Below are positions 46,137 to 56,100 of a DNA stretch of 64,000 bases, piece after piece. This DNA is from Podospora pseudocomata (lineage: Eukaryota; Ascomycota; Sordariomycetes; Sordariales; Podosporaceae), in contig NC_085889.1 in the NCBI RefSeq assembly GCF_035222375.1, positions 4,278,001 to 4,342,000 on the forward strand, given 5' to 3'. Within the stretch, counting starts at the first letter, position 1. Each line of letters begins with the position of its first letter. The notes beneath the pieces are model-generated. The model worked only from the letters and a program-made list of their open reading frames with translations, was not told the DNA's origin and did not search any database. The translations under genes were made by a program, and so were the position numbers.

Positions 46137-46279
46137 ACAGACACCACAATACGGGAGTGACGTGCAAGAAGGATCTGGTCATCAGCTTGAGGATTGGCAA
46201 AAGAGAAAACGGCCAAAGAAAGCAAGGAATTCTTTCACCCACACATTTTGTACCTACCTACCTACTTCATAGTACATAT

Positions 46280-47650
46280 TCAACCCTTCGCCCTTACTCT
46301 CCCAGTCCCCACCCCAAAAGGCAGAGGCTTCCACAGCACCTTAACCCCAAACCACCAAAGCTCATCCTGCCACGTATTCCAATAATGACTCCCAAACGGC
46401 GTAATCCGATTGATATACCGTATCCCCACCGCATCCAACGCCGTCTGCAGCTCCCTCGCCTGAGGGAACACAAAATCGTAGAGTCCATAAGCAACCATGA
46501 TCCCCTTCTTCAACAACCCCGGGTTTTGTACCGCAGAAGACGCATCGATATACGGCGTGTTGGTAGCAGGGGAAAACATCCCAAAGTAGTCAAACATGTC
46601 GGTGGCATTGACAAACATCTCGTACGTGAGAACACCCCCCATGGACAACCCCGCAAAGGCGCGACAGCTGGCGTTTTGGCAGACTTTGTAGTTTTGTTCG
46701 ACCCAGGGGAAGAGGTATTTCTCAAAGTTTTCGCGAACGTAAGGTGCGGGAGGGATGGGGACACTGTGGGATCTGTTGCCGTAGATAAACTTGCCTCCTG
46801 AAGCGTCGAGGTTGTAGAAGGAGGGGGTGACCACCACGGTTGGGGGGATGTGCTTCAGGCGGATGAGGTTATCCATCACATGGCTCATTCGTCCGAGGTT
46901 TTCCCAGTCGGCGCCGTTGCCGCCTGCACCATGGGAGAGATAGAGGAGGGGGTATCTCTTCTCGGGGATGGTTCCGTATTCGGCTGGGAGGTAGATGGAA
47001 AAGTCGTGGACGTCAGGGGCCGGATGGATCGATCCGGGGGAGGTGTAGTTTGCTGTTTTGACTACACCACGGTGACCTTCTGGTGCGTCGAGAGCGTAGT
47101 CAAAGTTGGTGTTGAGTTCTGGTGAGGCCTGAAATTTGGCATCGAAGGGGACCTGGAAGCTGGAGGCTACTTGATCGCCTTGGACGTTTTGAAATGGCGG
47201 GAGGTCTGGGTCGATGACGAGATGGCCTGTGTCGATGCTGCAGTTGGGTGCGTAGTTGCAGTTGACGAGATACGCAAAGCTGTAGATGCCGCTTGGGAGG
47301 GGTGTTGTGTATGTCCATATACCATCATCCGAGGACTTCATCTCATATGGCCACCTGTATAGCGGTTCTGCTGGGAGCTGAGGTGAAGGATTGCTGACAT
47401 AAAAGTCGCCCGGCTGGTAGTCGTGGGGATCATAGCGGCCGTTAAAGCGGTAAGACGTTCCTGTTGTGTGGAACTGGTCGGTGAAAGGTTGAATTCCGCC
47501 TCCTATTAGCACCCGCTGCGCAGTTGCGTTGACATAGCGAAAGTCGACCTCGTAGCCAGTGGGACCACGGCCGGTCTTGCGAATGGTCACCGAAGCCGAA
47601 GCTTCTAGCGACAGTAGGCTCCCAATCGCAAGAAAACTTCGTAAAAGCAT
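46280..47650 (-). CDS. Secreted CE1/esterase-D-like hydrolase
   Basis: Intronless, 456 residues from the ATG at 47650, where a signal peptide (MLLRSFLAIGSLLSLEASA) begins; the open frame runs further upstream but past the TATA box. The N-terminal beta-sandwich (~20-150; RRVLIGGGIQPF-like strands, DDGIWTYTTPLPSGIYSFAY) resembles the CBM48/E-set domain of xylan-active CE1 enzymes. The C-terminal alpha/beta hydrolase has LLYLSHGAGGNGADW (oxyanion), GLSMGG (nucleophile Ser) and TPFGSHYWNTWQ (catalytic His). Related enzymes are feruloyl or acetyl-xylan esterases that release ester groups from arabinoxylan. Its place next to the GH62 gene fits that role, but the exact substrate is not visible. Confidence 0.85.
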   Translation of the reverse strand: MLLRSFLAIGSLLSLEASASVTIRKTGRGPTGYEVDFRYVNATAQRVLIGGGIQPFTDQFHTTGTSYRFNGRYDPHDYQPGDFYVSNPSPQLPAEPLYRWPYEMKSSDDGIWTYTTPLPSGIYSFAYLVNCNYAPNCSIDTGHLVIDPDLPPFQNVQGDQVASSFQVPFDAKFQASPELNTNFDYALDAPEGHRGVVKTANYTSPGSIHPAPDVHDFSIYLPAEYGTIPEKRYPLLYLSHGAGGNGADWENLGRMSHVMDNLIRLKHIPPTVVVTPSFYNLDASGGKFIYGNRSHSVPIPPAPYVRENFEKYLFPWVEQNYKVCQNASCRAFAGLSMGGVLTYEMFVNATDMFDYFGMFSPATNTPYIDASSAVQNPGLLKKGIMVAYGLYDFVFPQARELQTALDAVGIRYINRITPFGSHYWNTWQDELWWFGVKVLWKPLPFGVGTGRVRAKG

Positions 47651-47709
47651 GCTGCATGAGATGGGATTTGCCTGCTTCAACGGAACTTGAAGATTAGTGG
47701 ACGGTCGGT

Positions 47710-47716
47710 CTTTATA
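47710..47716 (-). promoter_or_regulatory. TATA box of the esterase gene
   Basis: TATAAAG on the minus strand, 60-66 bp before the ATG at 47650. It supports that start codon. Confidence 0.55.
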
Positions 47717-48171
47717 GGTAGCTCTGAAAGTATGCTCATCTGTCCCGGAGACCGGGTTGACAGGCACCTTATGCGGGGTTATTTGGATAAATTGTCCAAA
47801 TGTAAGCTAAGTCGGGGACGCAGCACCTGTTGGATAAAGTCCCCTTCTATGCCACCATCGCTTGTGCCATCTTCCGGATATGCGGGCTTGGTTGCCCCGT
47901 TGAATGCTTTATGTGGCAGACAGGCCAAATCTATGACATCAAAGGTTGGAAAGTGCAACATAAAACCACGGATGATAGATGTCAGTTTCTGATAGTGGCT
48001 CGAGGATCAAAGGCAGGTAATTCTGCTTCCAAAGCTCTTGCTGAGCGCGGTCCATGTCAACTGGTGGCATCATGACCCATTTTGCTTTGCACCATTCCCA
48101 GTATGACGGATACCATCCAGATTAATCCCAGTCAATGATGGCAGCTACCTTGGTATTCTCCCCACGACCTG
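47717..48171. other. Intergenic, no gene seen
   Basis: About 450 bp shared by divergent promoters. No other element recognised. Confidence 0.5.
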
Positions 48172-49014
48172 ATGGAATCCCACCCCGACGAGCGGGCTCG
48201 CATCAGCAACAAGGAAGGCGATGCCCTCTTCAATCTGGCTGTTATTGTCGGCTTCATTCAAGATCTTGCCCCCGCCATCTCGATTCCCTCACTGTCGCGC
48301 AAAAAGGGTCAGATGTTTGTTTCCCGGTTCGGTGAGTTGGAGGCGGAGCTCAGTGCCTTGAAGGACCAGGTGGACTTGCGGGAGTTCGCCGTCCCCATTG
48401 ATAACCTGTTGGAGCCTGGGATGGCGGAGGAGGCTCTTCGAAGTCTGGATAAGTTCATTGTTGGGAAGGTTGGCACCAAGATTGGGTTCCTGTACCAGGA
48501 TACGTTGGCCGATTGTTTGGAAGATCTTGAGAGACAGTATCAGCAGGTCAAGGAGAAGATGGAGAAGAAAGAGGAGCTGACACCGCCTCCCGCTACCACC
48601 GCCGAGAACAAGGAAGTACTCATTGAGCAACGCAAGCAGAAGGAGAAGACGCCTGGAACTCCCTCTTCTGTCTACGAGATCACACCGCATGCCCCGACGG
48701 CAATTGCCCCGGCTTCACCCCCCGCAAAGCCATTCAAGGTCAACAAGGCCGCGGTCGATGTTTTTCACACTCTGTTCAATTCCACTGAGAATCGGGGGAC
48801 GTTGAACTGGTCGGCGTTTGTGGGTGCTATGACTGAACTGGGCTTTTCGGTGCTTCCGCGTTTTGGCTCTGTATATAACTTTTATCCGCCTATGACGATG
48901 GAGGTGAAGAGGCCGATTACTTTGCATAGACCCCATGGGTCCGAGATTGGAAGGCATTTGATCTTGACGTTTGCGCAAAGGGTTGAAGCGGGTGTACGGG
49001 TGGAATGCGGATAG
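48172..49014 (+). CDS. Fungal protein with HicA-like C-terminal domain
   Basis: Single-exon, 280 residues. The N-terminal half is helical and coiled-coil-like (LDKFIVGKVGTKIGFLYQDT, RQYQQVKEKMEKKEEL). A Pro/Ala-rich linker (~135-185) precedes a conserved C-terminal domain (~187-275): FHTLFNSTENRGTLNWSAFV, GFSVLPRFGSVYNFYP, LHRPHGSEIGRHLILTFAQRV. The last part recalls the double-stranded-RBD-like HicA fold: 'GF....RxGS....F......H.PHG.EIG....I'. The His is in RPHGSE. Ascomycete genomes carry many proteins ending in this domain, with no assigned function. The HicA comparison is my inference from pattern only. It may be only structural, since RNase activity has not been shown for these proteins to my knowledge. 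Confidence 0.72.
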   Translation: MESHPDERARISNKEGDALFNLAVIVGFIQDLAPAISIPSLSRKKGQMFVSRFGELEAELSALKDQVDLREFAVPIDNLLEPGMAEEALRSLDKFIVGKVGTKIGFLYQDTLADCLEDLERQYQQVKEKMEKKEELTPPPATTAENKEVLIEQRKQKEKTPGTPSSVYEITPHAPTAIAPASPPAKPFKVNKAAVDVFHTLFNSTENRGTLNWSAFVGAMTELGFSVLPRFGSVYNFYPPMTMEVKRPITLHRPHGSEIGRHLILTFAQRVEAGVRVECG

Positions 49015-49352
49015 CTTTGTTGTTTGAGATCATGGATACTCTGGGAGCTTGACCAGACTTGACCTATGCAGTTAGTCTATTAGTCTATTACGTAGGTACC
49101 AACTGAGACGCATTTATTGACATCCATGTTGCCTTCATTACTAATCTCGGTTACTCGAGAGACCAAACCTGCTCCCCCCAGACAAGGACCCGCTAGCTTA
49201 CTCACTTCCACTCGCCACCTCCTTTCCCTTGACGCATCTCCGTCTCATACCTATCCCAGCCTCTTCGTCAAAGCTGAAGGTGGAAACATCCACCACTGTG
49301 ATTTGTTGAGGTCAAGAGCACGAGTCTTTTTGGGCCCGAGAATGGGTCGGAA

Positions 49353-50985
49353 TCAGCGCACCCAGGAAGAAGTGGGTGGTGTTGCTGGATCAGACGGTCC
49401 GTCCACAGGATCAGAGTTTTCTGTTGGTAGTCCCTCGCTCAACTCATTGAGTCTGTTGACTGTATGTTTCATCCCATTCAAGACTTCGGCAAGTGTCCTC
49501 ACGCTCGTCTCCCCTCCAAGTTTCTTTGCCGCTGCAAGCTTGATCTTGTGCATGGCCAACTTATGGATAGCACCCTTGAGCCGGGATAGTGCGGCCGTGA
49601 ATCCCTGGTCCCCTACAGCGAGGACCCTGCCCAAGTTCCAAGCAGAAGAATATGTCACATCCACAATTCCAAGCTCTTGATCAAGGATCTGAAAATCCTG
49701 ACCTGAGTTGGAACAAGTGTCGAAATACGGGTTCTTGGGGACAACTGTGGGGGTGAAAGGACTTCGATAGAATGCCATAGTTGACTCGCCAGTCTGCAGT
49801 CGGTACTTGACTAATGTGAAGCCATCTTCCAGTCTTTTTGCCAGGCGCTCACTAACTCTGTTTCCTTTCAAACTGTCTATGACATCCTGCGGTGGCCGAA
49901 GAACACTCAAAGATCTGCCCAAATCGACTAAAGGAATCATAAACGTTGAGCATGTTTGGCGGAATGACGGTGTAATTCCAACTGTGCAGAGAACAGAGAC
50001 TGACAAACTGTTTCTCCTCCGGGTTGGGGAAGGTCATATGTTCGACACCCTCAATCGAGACGAGGTGAACCGCAACGCTGACTGGCGTTTTGTTTTGCAT
50101 TGGCCCAGATCGTGCGCCAACGACGATGGAGAATATTTCGACATCCTCTGTACCGCCGATGGCCATTCCCGTTGTGTTGATCTTGCGCACGTGCGAGAGG
50201 TATGCGTACTGAGACACGTCTGGCTTATCCTTCTCGATCCTGTTGCCATTCTCGTCAAACGCCGAGAAAAGTGACTTGAACAAGTTCGATTTGATGAAGA
50301 TGAATTCTCCTTTCTTGTCGTTGACGTTGCGAAACTCCTCTTCTCCATCTTGGATGGGGTTGGCGGCGTTTGTAATCCCCCTCATCTGTCCGACGGTCAT
50401 CTTCATGGATAGCGTACTCGTTTGTTGCCACTCCTGCCCGGCAGGTAGATTCGGCAGTCCCTTCAAATCTCCTGGATTCAGCTTGAGCTCTTCTTGCGTG
50501 AATGTGAACAGCGCCAGCCATGGCACCCTCCGCCTAGTATCGCCATTACCCTCCGTACTGGGGCTGCCAATTCTCTCCCACGGTAGATGGGGATCGCTCA
50601 ACACAACGTGAGGCAGTATCCGGTTCTCTTCGGGGTACCACGACGGCGGATAGACGGAATAGACGGACTGTTTAAATAGCATGAATTGCCGTGCGTCGAC
50701 GGAGAAGGTCTGCTGAGAGAGGAGCAGCAGTGGCTGGTCGTTATTCATGGCTGTGACGGTCTGCTCCGCGGTGATAGTGTACTGGGGTCCTGCGACAAGA
50801 CTCGGCGCCCAGAAAGAGTTGAACCGTTCTTCGCCGGGGAGGAGATCTGGACCGTCGTCGTCTTCACCCAGTAGGGCGAGGCCTTTAGCTTTGCGGGCTT
50901 TGTAAACATTTCTTCGGGCATGGCGGAGGGTGAGGTGGCGGGGGGAGTTGATTGCCCGAGATTTGCCGCCTGTGAAGATAGCCAT
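49353..50985 (-). pseudogene. Companion protein of the DUF6603 locus (LPHVVL/LPWER family), one break
   Basis: Coding from the ATG at 50985 (MAIFTGGKSRAINSP) to 49353, about 540 residues in two overlapping reading blocks that change frame once. Recognisable parts in order: SFWAPSLVAGPQYTITAEQ; SVYPPSWYPEENRILPHVVL then LPWERIG; VPWLALFTFTQEEL; KGEFIFIKSNLFKSLF; NTTGMAIGGTEDVEIFSIVV; and in the second block DLGRSLSVLRPPQDVIDSLK, WNLGRVLAVGDQGFTAALSRL and a helical tail. I recall the 'LPHVVL..xLPWER...PWLALL' signature from large, uncharacterised, mainly bacterial proteins, often near DUF6603 genes. Function is unknown, and there is no signal peptide or TM. The frame change may be real decay or an assembly indel. 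Confidence 0.65.
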
Positions 50986-52405
50986 TTTGGGCTGAACCCC
51001 AAAACTGGAAAGCAGTCCAGGGCTATAACCCCAGCGTTAAGAGAAATATCGTGAAGTGAAGAATGAAGTAAGCAGCTGTTGGGCAAAACGTCAGGACGAT
51101 GAGGAACTTGGGAAGTTGTTGTGTAGCAGCTTTGGTTTGGTCCTAGATTGGCCCACTTGCGACTTCCTCTCTCCCCATCCCCACAAAATAGGCCAGTTAT
51201 TTTCGAAGTACCTCGTTGTCTCCAAGATCAGAAAGTTACTTTCGGCGATACTTTTCCTGTTGAACAATGAGCACCACTATCCCCGAAGCAGGCAGACCGG
51301 AACCCCGCAGGGGTCACCTGCATTGCATAACAGACGGAACAGAGAGACCTATCGAAAAATGCAGTACTACACTGCGTCACTGCATGTCTCAAGCGCGAAT
51401 TCCGCAAGCTGGCATAATGGAACTTTGAACTGTCTGCTTCAACCAGCCACTTTTGAGGATCATGATGGGCACGTCTGCATCATGAGCGCTGAGTTGTCAG
51501 GCATCACGATCGTCACATGAAATCATCCGGTGTCAGGATTGTGAGTTTCATATTGTTCGTCTTTGGGTGATCTACAACTACAGCGCGTGGTGGTTTGAGG
51601 GGTCACCGAGCTCCATGAAGGAAAATGCCATTATCGTTACCTCATATTTACAAAAATGATGTGCAGATTTTGCATGACAAGACGGTATATAAATTATGAT
51701 GGCTCTGCTTCAACATTCTGCTTTTACATCCTCTCACTTTGTCACCATCTTTCCTATTACCTTGACAAACAAGCAGCTAAATCACGACGTCTCTATCCTT
51801 TCCCCTGTGTATAACCCTGTCGGCCAAACTCTCAAAGACAACAAAACCATCGCTGCTGTCAGTGACGGTGTGTCTGCATCTGTCTTCTTCCTCACGTATG
51901 TGCCCCATCTTACCTTTCTACAGTTCTTCCCCATCCCCTCTTCCTTTCGTCTGTTCAGTCAACCAGGTTTATTGACCTTTTACCCTGCGGGGGAAGCGGA
52001 AACGCCTACAAAATCGACAGCCAGTGAGGGCGGGGACGGAATGTGGCTTGGATCTGACTTGGCTGTCCACCTTTTTGTTAGGTTGGCATCACGATCGTTT
52101 CCTTCTCGGATAGGGTCTGGTAGCATGGATTCGTTCATTTATCTCACATTTGAACCCTGCTGTGTTCGATACTTTATGTTCCTGCTTATAGAACTGAACC
52201 CCAGCTCCTTCATCCGCGCTGATCAAGAACCGGCGGGGGCAATACTGCAGCTAATCACCATATTTGAGACTGTAAAGGCGTGTGTTGTGCACGGTGTCAG
52301 ATCTTCACCGTGACTTCTTGGCTAATTTTGCTATCCTCCAGGGCCATGAGTCAACCTTGCTATTGGTAATAGCCTTTTCAAACCCAGGTGCCATAACATT
52401 TCCCT
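50986..52405. other. Intergenic within the DUF6603 locus
   Basis: About 1.4 kb. A plus-strand open frame at 51696-52313 has a TATATAAA directly before its first ATG and no family likeness; I do not support it as a gene. No repeat or element end was recognised. Confidence 0.45.
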
Positions 52406-52828
52406 TCATCTCAATCCCATAAGCATTATAACTAGGAGATTAATCCCTTCAACATCAAACGGCTGCAGCCAATTCCAATCCCCAACGCCCAACGACGGAA
52501 TAGCAACATTTCTCTTCGGAGCATCTTTCATAGACTTGGTCGTCAATCGACCATCCTTGCTGAACTCGCTCACGTCTTTGACAACATTCAACCGACCAGC
52601 ATGGAAGAAAGCAACCATATTCTGCATGGCATCCTGCCAGGTCCAAGACGGCAGCTGCAGGGATTTGGCAGGCAAAAAGGAGGAAAACGCATGGACCGGC
52701 GTGAATGGGTCTAGTATAGCGCCGTAAACCTTCATTTCTTTGTTTCGAAGGTCGCGGTATTGTTGTGGGGAGAGGTACGGCCCGTCGTAGTGCCCCTCAT
52801 GTATGCGGGGAGTCGGATCACATAGCAC
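52406..52828 (-). pseudogene. Truncated fragment related to the companion protein family
   Basis: A 140-residue open block without an ATG start. It reads ILDPFTPVHAFSSFLPAKSL, LPSWTWQDAMQNMVAFFHAG and VGDWNWLQPFDVEG. From memory this matches the C-terminal region of the large proteins that accompany DUF6603 in bacteria and some fungi (ILP.K.L.LP.W....AL..M.AFFH.GPLL, DW.WLQPY). The upstream 300 bp show no coding continuation and the frame stops after LLVIMLMGLR. It therefore looks like a remnant of a much longer gene. It is on the same strand as the 49.4-51 kb companion gene and divergent from the DUF6603 gene. Confidence 0.55.
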
Positions 52829-53128
52829 TGTGCCAACACCAAACAGGTACTATATTTGGGACACCACTTCAGCAGTACCTTACGTACTCGGAGTTCAAGC
52901 ATCGGTGACACTGCTCTCTCTCATGGGGTCCGATGTCTCGCCAGTCGTCTTGTTTGATCGCGAAATGTCGTTACAGTAGGAGGATGGTGCACCAAAGACC
53001 ATGAAGTCGGCTTTGGCCTTGACCACGACACAATTTATGATTAACCATATTTCATTCTTGGTTATCATTACCGATACTAAGATACACAAACCACAGCACT
53101 CACTCAGTCAACCCGTCTCATCGCCAAG

Positions 53129-56100
53129 ATGTCAAACAAAGACCCTCCCCCGCCTCCAGCTCCTCCCTCTGGCCCATTCACAGTCTACTCCAGCGCCGCG
53201 AAGCAGGGTGGCACGGGCTCAGTCAAGACTCTAACAGCAAAAACAAACATCGACAATTTCGTCCGTCAGCTTAGCTCAAGCAGTCTCGTCTTTCCCAGAG
53301 CGCCAACATCCCCTTCTCCTGAGACGATCCCTTTGGACCCATCTGATATCACCTTCAAATGACTTACGCTCCTCGATCCCAAGGGCACCGTGAGTGCAGG
53401 TTTTCATGATGCTGCCACTCAAGACATTGATAACTTTCAGGTCCGCATGGCAGCCCCTTGGGATCTGGTGTTCAGTTCTGCGCCCACATTCTTGTAACGA
53501 CATTTGGTTCTGAGGGCAATCCGGGTTTACCACCTGTGTCCAAGGTCCCCGTACCTGGGTTGAAGGATACTGGCAGTCTTCTGTACATGGGCCTCGACCC
53601 AACGACCACGCCCGTCACGGCGTCTGTGAAGGAACTCTTCGCCTTCGCTGGGCTGAAGTCACCGCCTCTCTCTGAGTTTGCGCTTTGGGGTGTCACGCTG
53701 CGTGTATCAAGCGATCCAGCCAAGCCGATTCGTAACGCGCTTTTATACAGCCCACCCAACTACGATCAGACCATTCTCCGTCTGCAGTTCAGTCTCAGTG
53801 ACGCAGACAGAGCCACCTTGCAAAGCTACATTGCCAAAGCACTTCCATCCCTCGAGTTCAGAAATGTGGATTTCATCTGCCGCCGCACCATCACCGGTAT
53901 GACTACAGGTGGCAAGATATCAGCTTCCGCCCAAGGTGAAGTCCTGATCGAGACAGAGTGTCATCTTTTGCCCAAAGGCCACGATCTTCAGATCAGAGCG
54001 GGAATCAGCATTTTCCATGACCAGTACCATCTAACGTTCCAGCTCGACGAGCAGATCAAAGGTCACTCTGCCCTGGGAGACATACTGGCCTGGCTTGCAG
54101 AGTGTATTGGGCTTCAGTCCGATGACTTCAATTTTGTGATAGACATGCTTATGCAGCAGGATGGAAAGGCCTTTGGGGATGCGCTGGAGTTGCGCCGGAT
54201 CCAGATTGCTCTCGGTACTGATGACGGCGGCAAGACAACCAAGTTGATGTCTTTTAGTGTCGACATTCAGGCCACGGCAACATTTGGGCATGAGAATGGC
54301 CCTGATGGCAAGCCCAAGGACGCAGACCCCGTTGTCTTTCTGCTCACGTACTTGTGGGAGAGGGGAGGACCAACATTCGGGTCGATTAGAGGGAGCTTGT
54401 GGAATGGGAAGCGCCCTATTTTCTTACCTACTTTTCTATTCCCATCTGTTTCATACCTACTTGTCGCTACTTTTCCAGTAATATACCAAGTCTAATAGCT
54501 AACACGCTTTTCCAGACTTCAACGATAGCCCTGACAGGAACTTGGCGCCTGGGTTCGAGGAAATCAACTCTCTCGTCCCCATTCTCGTCAAAGTCCGCAA
54601 GACCATCAGCATCCCGGGCCTCATCCCAGGCTTGAACATCGAGAACGTGCCACACAATATCCCCACTGATATCAGCAGAGCCTACGTCGTGCTCAACCAA
54701 AGCAGTATAGCGGTGGGCGGTACTGTCCAATCGCTGGATTTTACCTCCCAAGATAAGGACTACCCCGTACCACAGCTTAATCTTGGATGGGTCAGCATCG
54801 ACGCTTCGTACAATTGGGCCAAAGGGGCAACATCTCCTCTCAACGTCAAGGCCTCCTTTCTCGCCGAGCTCAGGCCGTCCAAGAATGCCACACACAAGGA
54901 GCCTGCCACGCTCGTGGGCGCCATGGTGTATGATAGTGGCAAGTGGACTTTGAGCGCTGACCTGGAAGGACTATATCTCTCCTCCTCTACAACTTCTTTT
55001 TTCAGAAGCCATCGAACACGGACCCCGATGCAACTGGAGAAGCAGATCACGTTCTCCCGCTCATTGAGGCCATCGAGATTGAAAGCATGAAGCTCACTTA
55101 CGTCTATGACAAGACGCCTACTACGGGAGACCAAGTTGTTGGCAGCTCATTCACCTTTGACGGAATTTTGAATGTCTCTGATTTGCAGCTCAAACTTCAT
55201 TTCTCGTATGAGAAGAAGGCCTTTGAGTTCCGAGCAACGTTACATGCCGGATCGGCGACAACCATTGGGAAGATCATCGAAGATCTCGTCGGAGATGGCA
55301 TCGACGTTCCAGAATTCTTTACGATGCCAAACTAGATCCAGCAAAAGACGGCCTTGAGATCGGTGTCATGAAGGGCTCATCGGCAAAGCCAGGCAACCCT
55401 GCACCATTCCACTTTGTGGCCAAGCTCATGGTGAATTTCCCCAAAGATGTCCAAATCACGTTGACCTTCGCCCAGTGGCATGGTAGCAACTGGTCTGCTT
55501 CAGAACCGTCCAAGAAGCTGATCAAGGCCGCTCTGACCGGCATCCCCCATGTGTCCATCCCTCTTGTTGGCGATATCACGCAGCCATTTGACGAGATGCA
55601 CTTCATGCATGTGATCGACGGTACCAAGAAGAAGTCATCCCGGCAACTTCCCGGCATAAATCGCAAGGAGAAGGATGATCTCAACCTGGATGAAGCATTC
55701 AAGGCTCATCCTCTCGTTGTCAAGGACAAATCCAAGGATACCAGCGATGATGTAGTGGTCATCACTGCAGGCGCGCACCTCGCGATTGTCATCAAGAACG
55801 AGAGAGGCGAGAGAACCTGCATCCTCGACTACAACTTCAAGAAGCAAAAGACTGTCAGAGATGGAAAGGAGAACACCAAAAAGCGAACCATCCCGCCGGG
55901 GGGAGAAAGCAAGGAACCTGCAAAGAAGGACTCGGACGGCAGCGCGGCCTCGGCGCCTCTGAAGAAGAAGATGGGCGGCCTATCCATCAGTGATATCGGT
56001 CTCAAATACGAGAACAAGATTCTCAGCATCTCTTTTACCGCCACCATGGAACTCGGCCCCGTGGGCTTCAGTCTCATCGGGTTCGCTCTCAACATGGAGC

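Noticed and set aside
44698-46242. 514-codon minus-strand frame opposite the GH62 gene
   Set aside because: It is the antisense of a well-supported GH62-CBM1 gene; the Val/Gly/Arg-rich product is a codon-bias shadow.
51696-52313. Plus-strand 205-codon open frame between DUF6603-locus genes
   Set aside because: A TATATAAA sits directly before its first ATG, so transcripts would start downstream of it; composition is not protein-like and no motif is seen.
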